12,270 nucleotides of DNA from an uncultured Porphyromonadaceae bacterium (lineage in GTDB: Bacteria > Bacteroidota > Bacteroidia > Bacteroidales > Muribaculaceae), in NCBI GenBank assembly GCA_900550645.1, contig URTA01000070.1:1-12270 (forward strand), given 5' to 3'. The notes beneath the pieces were generated by a model, which had not been told where the DNA came from, did no database searches, and was given only the letters and a program-made list of their open reading frames with translations. Shown here piece by piece: positions 6,787-12,270 of the stretch (the stretch's first letter is position 1; each line of letters starts with the position of its first letter). The position numbers and the translations under genes are program-made.

Positions 6787-9587
6787 GGCGACCGCTGATA
6801 TATCTGATACTCCTTGTTGCGGTTGGGGTGGCTTTCGCCAGCTATTCCAACAGCAAGGCGCATCGCGCCCTGGACAGCCGAATGGGCGACGAGCCTACAG
6901 ATACTGTCGCTGTTGAGTTGCCGGCTGTGGAAGCGGAAACGCCCGGTGACAGCGTAGAGCAGTCGGCCGGTCAGTCTGATGAGTATCTCGATGTGGACTC
7001 GCTGCTCAAGCGCGAGACTGTGACTGCGATAGACCGCCGGAAGGTTGACATAGAGGACGTTGTGAAGTTTCATGCCACGGACTCTCTTGTGATGTCAGGC
7101 AGGAACAACACGTTCATGTACGGCGGCGCGACGGTGGAATACACCGACCTGAAACTCAATTCAGACAACATCAAGATGGATATGGACAGCTCCACGGTCT
7201 TCGCCGAGGGGCGAGTTGACAGTCTCGGCTCGGGGAGCGGTTACCCCGTGTTCTCTGACAAGGGAGGGACATACGAGTCCAAGACCATGAAGTACAACTT
7301 CAAGTCGCAGCGCGGCTTCATCACAGATGTGGTCACGGAGCAGGGCGAGGGCTACCTGCAGGGCGGCGCGACCAAGAAGATGGAAGACGGCACATTCTTC
7401 GTCGAGGACGGCAAATACACTACCTGTGACGACCATGAGCACCCGCACTTCTATTTCCAGCTTACCAAGGCTAAGGTCACGCCAAAAAAGAACATCGTCA
7501 CTGGCCCGGCCTACCTCGTGCTTTCTGATGTGCCGTTGCCGCTGGCTGTTCCCTTCGGCTTCTTCCCCTTCTCCAAGGACTACTCCAGCGGCGTGCTTTT
7601 TCCCTCGTTTGGCGATGACTATAACCGTGGCTTCTACCTGCGTGACGGCGGATATTACTTCGCCATAAACGACTATGTGGACCTCGCATTGCGTGGCGAG
7701 ATATACACCAAAGGCTCGTGGGGGCTGTCTGCCCGCAGCACTTACAACAAGCGTTACCGCTTCAACGGCTCGTTTGACATCAGCTATATCACCACCGTCA
7801 CCGGCGACAAGGGTGCGCCTGACTATGCCAAGCAGAACAACTTCCGTGTGATATGGAACCACACAATGGATGCAAAGGCAAATCCTAACATGTCGTTCTC
7901 CGCTTCGGTCAACTTCGCCACTTCTGGATATACGCGAAACGACCTCAACTCGTACTATAACAACTCGTTTACAGAGAATACCAAGTCTTCGACGGTCAAC
8001 ATGACCTACCGCTTCCCCGGCACGAAGTGGAGCATATCCACTACCGCCAACATATCGCAGCGCACGCAGGACTCGACGCTCTCCGTGTCGTTTCCCAACC
8101 TTACGGTCACCATGTCGCAGACTGCGCCGTTCAAGCGCAAGCGTTCCGTAGGCGGCGAGAGGTGGTATGAGAAAATCAAGCTGTCATACAACGGGCAGTT
8201 CCAGAACTCGCTGACCGCGCAGCAGGACGTGTTCTTCAAAAAGAGCCTTATCAAGGACTGGCGCAACGGCATAAAGCACTCTGTCCCAATCACGGCTACA
8301 TTCTCACTGTTCAAATACATCAACATCTCGCCGCAGATTTCGATCAACGACCGTATGTATACCAGCAAGATACGCCGCCAGTGGGACACACAGGCCTCGC
8401 GAGAGGTGGCTGACACCACATACGGTTTCTACAACATTTTCGATTTCAACGCCTCGATTTCTCTCGACACCAAGATTTACGGCTTCTGGAAGCCGTTGAA
8501 GATATTCGGCGACAAGGTGCAGATGATACGCCATGTCCTTACGCCGACGCTCTCGTTCAACGCCTCGCCTGACTTCTCCGCTCCCGGCTGGGGGTATTAC
8601 GGCAAGTATTCGTATACCGATGCTCAGGGTGTGGAGCAGTCGCGCAAATACAACTATTTCCAGCATGGCGTGTACGGTTCGCCCTCGTCGGGCAGAACCG
8701 GTAGCCTGTCGCTCTCGTTGGCAAACAACCTGGAGATGAAGGTGCGTGACGACAGTGACTCTACAGGCGTACGCAAGGTTTCGCTCATCGAGAACTTGAC
8801 CATCTCGCAGTCATACAACTTTGCCGCCGACTCGATGCGCTGGAGCCCTATACAGACAAGCATCCTGCTGCGCCTGATGAAGAACTTCAACCTCTCACTG
8901 GCTGCCACGTGGGACCCGTACATGTACGGCCTCACGCCTTCCGGCTCGCCCGTGCAGCTCAACAAGCTGCGCATTGCCCATGGCAAGTTCCCGAAGCTGT
9001 CAAGCACCGGCACGTCATTCTCATACACGTTCAACAACGACACGTTCCGCAAGAAAAGCGACTCTTCGTCCAAGAGAAAGGAATCGGACGAAGAGGACGA
9101 CTGGGACGGCGAGGATGGCGGCAGTGCCGCAGACGAGGATTTTGCGGCGACAGCAGCACGGCGACGGCAACGCGGCGGTGATGACGGCTCGGCGGCGACG
9201 GCTGACGTGGACGGCTACGAGAAATGGGAGTGTCCCTGGAGCTTGACGTTCAACTATTCTGTCAACTACGGATACGGCGACTTCAACTACGACAAGCTGG
9301 ACTACAACGGCAAGTGGACGCAAAACCTGTCGCTCTCGGGCAACATACGCCCGACCAAAAACTGGAACTTCTCGTTCTCCGCGTCTTACAATTTCGACCT
9401 GCATAAATTGGCGTACATGAACTGTAGCATCTCCCGCGACCTGCACTGTTTCACCATGACCGCCTCGTTTGTCCCCGTAGGCCCATACAAGAGTTACAAT
9501 TTCCACATCGCCGTGAAATCGTCGCTGCTCAAGGATGTGAAATACGACAAGCGCAGCTCGCGCAGCAACGGCCTCCGCTGGTACTGA
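6783..9587 (+). CDS. lptD: LptD-like outer-membrane LPS-assembly protein
   Basis: This 934-aa protein most likely inserts lipopolysaccharide or lipooligosaccharide into the outer leaflet of the outer membrane. Residues 4-20 form a hydrophobic export signal. After an acidic linker (~35-75), an OstA/LptA-like beta region (~95-245) contains KYTTCDDHEHPHFYFQ (211-226), typical of Bacteroidetes LptD. The barrel then starts with VPLPLAVPFGFFPFS (250-264) and SGVLFPSFGDDYNRGFYL (269-286), matching the LptD pattern of P-F-x-P followed by SG-L-P. Alternating strands continue to a terminal Tyr. An odd low-complexity insert (757-810; Ser/Lys then Asp/Glu, Ala, Arg) separates two strands, just before a PWSL strand. 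The start is TTG: an in-frame TGA lies upstream at 6753, and the next ATG (residue 34) would remove the signal, so TTG is the only sensible choice. The family is confident; the symbol is by domain homology. Confidence 0.88.
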   Translation: MRRPLIYLILLVAVGVAFASYSNSKAHRALDSRMGDEPTDTVAVELPAVEAETPGDSVEQSAGQSDEYLDVDSLLKRETVTAIDRRKVDIEDVVKFHATDSLVMSGRNNTFMYGGATVEYTDLKLNSDNIKMDMDSSTVFAEGRVDSLGSGSGYPVFSDKGGTYESKTMKYNFKSQRGFITDVVTEQGEGYLQGGATKKMEDGTFFVEDGKYTTCDDHEHPHFYFQLTKAKVTPKKNIVTGPAYLVLSDVPLPLAVPFGFFPFSKDYSSGVLFPSFGDDYNRGFYLRDGGYYFAINDYVDLALRGEIYTKGSWGLSARSTYNKRYRFNGSFDISYITTVTGDKGAPDYAKQNNFRVIWNHTMDAKANPNMSFSASVNFATSGYTRNDLNSYYNNSFTENTKSSTVNMTYRFPGTKWSISTTANISQRTQDSTLSVSFPNLTVTMSQTAPFKRKRSVGGERWYEKIKLSYNGQFQNSLTAQQDVFFKKSLIKDWRNGIKHSVPITATFSLFKYINISPQISINDRMYTSKIRRQWDTQASREVADTTYGFYNIFDFNASISLDTKIYGFWKPLKIFGDKVQMIRHVLTPTLSFNASPDFSAPGWGYYGKYSYTDAQGVEQSRKYNYFQHGVYGSPSSGRTGSLSLSLANNLEMKVRDDSDSTGVRKVSLIENLTISQSYNFAADSMRWSPIQTSILLRLMKNFNLSLAATWDPYMYGLTPSGSPVQLNKLRIAHGKFPKLSSTGTSFSYTFNNDTFRKKSDSSSKRKESDEEDDWDGEDGGSAADEDFAATAARRRQRGGDDGSAATADVDGYEKWECPWSLTFNYSVNYGYGDFNYDKLDYNGKWTQNLSLSGNIRPTKNWNFSFSASYNFDLHKLAYMNCSISRDLHCFTMTASFVPVGPYKSYNFHIAVKSSLLKDVKYDKRSSRSNGLRWY

Positions 9588-9601
9588 TACCATTGCAATT
9601 C

Positions 9602-9616
9602 GCCGTGCCACGCGGC
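9602..9616. terminator. Weak hairpin in the convergent gap
   Basis: The gap between the convergent genes is 60 nt. GCCGTG (9602-9607) and CGCGGC (9611-9616) can form a six-pair stem, one of them G-T, around a CCA loop. No T-tract follows on either strand, so it is a poor intrinsic terminator. It is listed only because it is the single stem I see between the two converging genes. Confidence 0.2.
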
Positions 9617-9647
9617 AGCTCATGCTGACGCATCTTGGCTGGGAGGG

Positions 9648-10493
9648 TTACTTGGCGACGTGCTTCTCGCCGTTCTGAATGTAGACAGTCCCCGGCTGCG
9701 GGTTGCGTATCTCCCTGCCGTTCAGGTCATACATCTTATTGTCCTTGGGTTTTGCCTGTACGCCGTCAGAAGGCTGTTCAGCGGGGATTTCCTCGACACC
9801 GACAGCCGGCTTGAAGAAATCCTCGTATGTGAAAATCTCCTCCCGAGTTTCCTTGTCAATTATATGATGAACCTCAAGCCTTGGCCCACATTCGTATGAA
9901 CAACGCGGAAACTGCGGTATCAGGCACATTCCATCGCTTGAGCCGTATCCTGGAATCATATTAATCATCATATCTGCCTGTTGCCGGCGAAGAGTTTCTC
10001 CGTTCACTATGATTTCATCAACGTCCCAAATGTATGTCTCATAGTTCAATACAATCATGTTTTCTTCCCATATATAAGCGATACCTGTATATTTCCCTCT
10101 TTTGTCTATGCTGAAATCATATACAAGGGCTTCTGTATTTTTGAAGTCATCCAGATTGTCGATTCTACTGAAATAGTCACAGAAGTCGTATCGGCTCATG
10201 AAATTCTCATCAAGCAGCAGATACACACGGTCGCCGTCTTGCCGCATCAATGCCAATGTGTCAACCGGGGAAGTGCGCAGCACAGTGTACTCCTTGCCGA
10301 AACGCTCGCACTTGCCCTCAAAATACATCTCTGGCATCCATTTTTTTGCGCCCGAATTGGGTTCTTCTGACAAAGGCTCATAAGCAATATGACTCCATAC
10401 TTTTCCTTCTTTTACAAGAGGTTCTGTAGCTGATACCGCAACTGCGGCACACATCGCCATAAAAAGCAGCACGATTGTTTTTATTGTTCTCAT
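9648..10493 (-). CDS. Secreted protein of unknown function with short C-terminal sorting-like motif
   Basis: This 281-aa protein starts with a clear signal peptide (MRTIKT, a hydrophobic core, and a probable cut near AVAVSA, residue 22). The body (~25-235) matches no family I recognise. It is rich in aromatic and acidic residues, with several cysteines (including 62, 105, 190, 198 and 202). A Pro/Glu-rich linker (~233-252) leads to the end motif MYDLNGREI (254-262) followed by PGTVYIQNGEKHVAK. This YDLNGR...G-Y-I-NGxK pattern is the short C-terminal form common on secreted Bacteroidales proteins and likened to T9SS sorting ends. The start is 17 nt after the stop of the C25 peptidase on the same strand, with no promoter in between, so the two probably share an mRNA. 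A partner, inhibitor or substrate of the peptidase is conceivable from context alone. Confidence 0.75.
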   Translation of the reverse strand: MRTIKTIVLLFMAMCAAVAVSATEPLVKEGKVWSHIAYEPLSEEPNSGAKKWMPEMYFEGKCERFGKEYTVLRTSPVDTLALMRQDGDRVYLLLDENFMSRYDFCDYFSRIDNLDDFKNTEALVYDFSIDKRGKYTGIAYIWEENMIVLNYETYIWDVDEIIVNGETLRRQQADMMINMIPGYGSSDGMCLIPQFPRCSYECGPRLEVHHIIDKETREEIFTYEDFFKPAVGVEEIPAEQPSDGVQAKPKDNKMYDLNGREIRNPQPGTVYIQNGEKHVAK

Positions 10494-10510
10494 ATTTTAA
10501 ATTGTTAGTG

Positions 10511-12270
10511 TTATTTATATTGGATATCAATTGTTCCTCCAGGCTCAATGGTGAAGCCGCTCCCCATTTGGATGCTCTTTGCTGTTACTTTCAACTTGCC
10601 GCCTCTCTTGACGGTACAGTTGAGCGTCACCGTATCATCTCCGGCAATGGTGAGTACACCGCCCTCGTCGATGATGCAACTGCGGTTGACATTGATGGCT
10701 TTCATCGCCTCTATTGTCAGCTTGGCATTGCTGCCGACGCAGAACGCACTGCCAACAGGCAGTGTCCCTGTGTACTGCTCTCCGATTTCGGCATCAAGGA
10801 CTATGAATTTCTCGTCGAGGTCAGAAAGTGTGCCGCGCAGTCCATAGAAGCGTATGAACGGCAGAAAGCCTGATTTCCATACGGAAATGGTGTAGTGTGA
10901 CAGCGCTGACGTATTCTGGATTGATATATCAGTTCCGGATATATTGCGCAATACTTGCTTGCTGTTTCCGTCAAACAAGCACACAGTAGCGCCAGCCAAT
11001 TCACTTGAAGTAAGGTGGACACTATAGTCTGTGCTTTCCACTTCCGTTTCCATTCGCTCTGGTTTGCCAAGCCACATCTCAAACTCTGGTTCACCGATGA
11101 GTTGATGAGTTGATGCGAGATGAGGTGTCTGTGTCAAGAGTTTGCTTATCGCTTCTGCAATCCCAATCTTCTTGTGTTCAAGTATCTGTGTCCCCCACTT
11201 GGCTTCCATTTTGGCGGATTCACGAAGTAACCCTTCACGGGTGTTGCCAAGATATGCAGGTCCGCCGTAGTTGCCGGCGACAGTGAAGGCACTGCCTAAA
11301 TTATACGGCATATCGTATATGTGGCTGCCGATTATTTTGTTGGCTGGTTGGCCTTCATACCTGTCGAAGGGGGCTGTAATGCAAGCAGTCGAGTAGATTA
11401 TTGTAGGAAAGTCCTTGTTGTTCAGGCAGTCAATGCCCCTGCCGGGGGATGGGTCTTTGTCTTCTGTTGCTGTCAATCCTGTTTCCGCACGGGTGTACCA
11501 GTCTTGCGGTATGATATATTGCCCGCCTTCAGAGCAACACTCAATAGTCGCGGGAGTGCCATGTCCATGCAGGCTGCTGAAACCGGCACGATGCATATTG
11601 TTGATTACATCAACCCCTTTGTGAGGCAATGTTTCGATGCCAAAGGAGCATGAGTCGCTTAGAACCACGGTGTTTTCAAACGGGTCGAACTGGCTTCGCA
11701 CAATCGCAGCCTCTCCCAACATGGATAAGCCGGGCTTGCCGTCTTCCATATACAGGGCATTTGACAGATAATTGTCGTTGCCGCGACCGGGATATGCCTC
11801 GTATATCTTCAGTTTGTAGAAGTAGTTGCGGACTTCTTCGGGCTTGCTGCAAAGTAGTCGCCCAATTGCGATGTCTGGATTGTATTCCTGTTCGACGCAG
11901 GTGATATAACCGCAGTCCTTGTATGGCTTCAAGATCCACGTTGAGGTGAAGTCGGAGAAGTAGTTGTCAGTCGGCGTAAATTTAGATCCGTTGTAGTTTC
12001 GGCTATATGCACTGTTGCCATTGTCGACGAGTGTGTATACCTTCCTGATTGGCATCGGGGTGCGGTAGTCGCCAGCGAGGAGACAGAAATACGAGCCGTA
12101 TTCCTGATACTGGCCGGCAAGGTACGCACGCAGTGAAGCGGCAGAGTCAACTATGTTTTCCGTACGTCCGCCGACTGTGAACGTGCCGCCTATGGCATAG
12201 CGGCTGTCGGCGTATATGTCCTCGATTTCCTTTATCACCACGTCGTAGCCCTTCTGGCGCTTCCATGCAG
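10511..12270 (-). CDS. Gingipain-type cysteine peptidase (family C25), N-terminus outside the window
   Basis: The frame runs to the right edge without a start. Its first visible residues, WKRQKGYDVV, are the typical opening of the C25 catalytic domain, so the GTG at 12241 is internal and the signal peptide and propeptide lie outside. Numbering from that GTG, the motifs are LAGDY (55-59), NPDIAIGRL (121-129) with a following K-YE, the catalytic His227 in HGHG (225-228), the catalytic Cys287 in STAC (284-287), and LIGEPEFEMW (381-390), the end of the catalytic fold. An Ig-like beta segment (~400-456) follows. The last ~90 residues (~487-576) repeat short strands with Gly turns (EGGVLTI, RGGKLKV, PGGTIDI), which suggests a beta-helix. 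No classical T9SS C-terminal domain is visible. In this family, secreted Arg- or Lys-type proteolysis is usual; specificity here is unknown. It lies upstream of the secreted protein at 9648. Confidence 0.9.
   Translation of the reverse strand, partial: AWKRQKGYDVVIKEIEDIYADSRYAIGGTFTVGGRTENIVDSAASLRAYLAGQYQEYGSYFCLLAGDYRTPMPIRKVYTLVDNGNSAYSRNYNGSKFTPTDNYFSDFTSTWILKPYKDCGYITCVEQEYNPDIAIGRLLCSKPEEVRNYFYKLKIYEAYPGRGNDNYLSNALYMEDGKPGLSMLGEAAIVRSQFDPFENTVVLSDSCSFGIETLPHKGVDVINNMHRAGFSSLHGHGTPATIECCSEGGQYIIPQDWYTRAETGLTATEDKDPSPGRGIDCLNNKDFPTIIYSTACITAPFDRYEGQPANKIIGSHIYDMPYNLGSAFTVAGNYGGPAYLGNTREGLLRESAKMEAKWGTQILEHKKIGIAEAISKLLTQTPHLASTHQLIGEPEFEMWLGKPERMETEVESTDYSVHLTSSELAGATVCLFDGNSKQVLRNISGTDISIQNTSALSHYTISVWKSGFLPFIRFYGLRGTLSDLDEKFIVLDAEIGEQYTGTLPVGSAFCVGSNAKLTIEAMKAINVNRSCIIDEGGVLTIAGDDTVTLNCTVKRGGKLKVTAKSIQMGSGFTIEPGGTIDIQYK

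Noticed and set aside
12239..12241. GTG at 12241 as the start of the C25 peptidase
   Set aside because: The frame continues upstream to the edge with WKRQKGYDV, a conserved part of the catalytic domain, and a C25 peptidase needs a signal peptide and propeptide. The true start lies outside the window.
1..12270. CRISPR array, tRNA or rRNA genes, integrase or att sites
   Set aside because: I saw no regularly spaced repeats, no cloverleaf-like segment, no rRNA-like sequence and no recombinase-like reading frame.

Overview
The window looks like a chromosomal segment of a Bacteroidales bacterium, most likely from the Muribaculaceae/Prevotellaceae/Bacteroidaceae neighbourhood. Four things point there. 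TAnnTTTG boxes, the Bacteroidetes -7 promoter element, precede four of the transcription units. Most starts lack a strong Shine-Dalgarno sequence, and several leaders are A-rich. The branching enzyme is of the eukaryote-like type common in this phylum. Secreted products include a gingipain-type (C25) peptidase and proteins with C-termini resembling type IX secretion (T9SS) sorting domains. The coding DNA is fairly GC-rich, while the first ~250 bases are clearly AT-richer.

Layout, left to right. Bases 1-517 hold no convincing gene; there is a leftward -7 box at 167-174 and a rightward one at 444-451. From 518 a two-gene unit reads rightward. The first gene is a 584-aa fusion of an ABC-type ATPase with a DUF4435/TOPRIM-like domain, resembling OLD nucleases and the AriA/AriB components of PARIS phage defence. 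The second, 15 nt later, is glgB, the glycogen branching enzyme. The glgB stop codon lies inside the -7 box of the next gene, a 111-aa secreted mini-protein that is little more than a signal peptide plus a sorting-domain-like beta domain. ilvE (branched-chain aminotransferase) follows with its own promoter and ends in a clear rho-independent terminator at 6023-6056. Directly after the terminator is an HD-domain phosphohydrolase. Then comes a large LptD-like outer-membrane LPS-assembly protein, which starts at TTG and overlaps the stop of a 14-codon upstream ORF.

The last ~2.6 kb reads leftward. It encodes a C25 cysteine peptidase, cut by the right window edge, followed 17 nt later by a secreted protein with a short C-terminal sorting-like motif. 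These two probably form one operon, which converges on the LptD gene.

Most of the window is housekeeping: glycogen, branched-chain amino acids and envelope. The least ordinary item is the ATPase-DUF4435 fusion. Its architecture is that of a one-polypeptide immune effector, but it sits in an operon-like arrangement with glgB rather than in a visible defence island, so an immune role is a hypothesis only.
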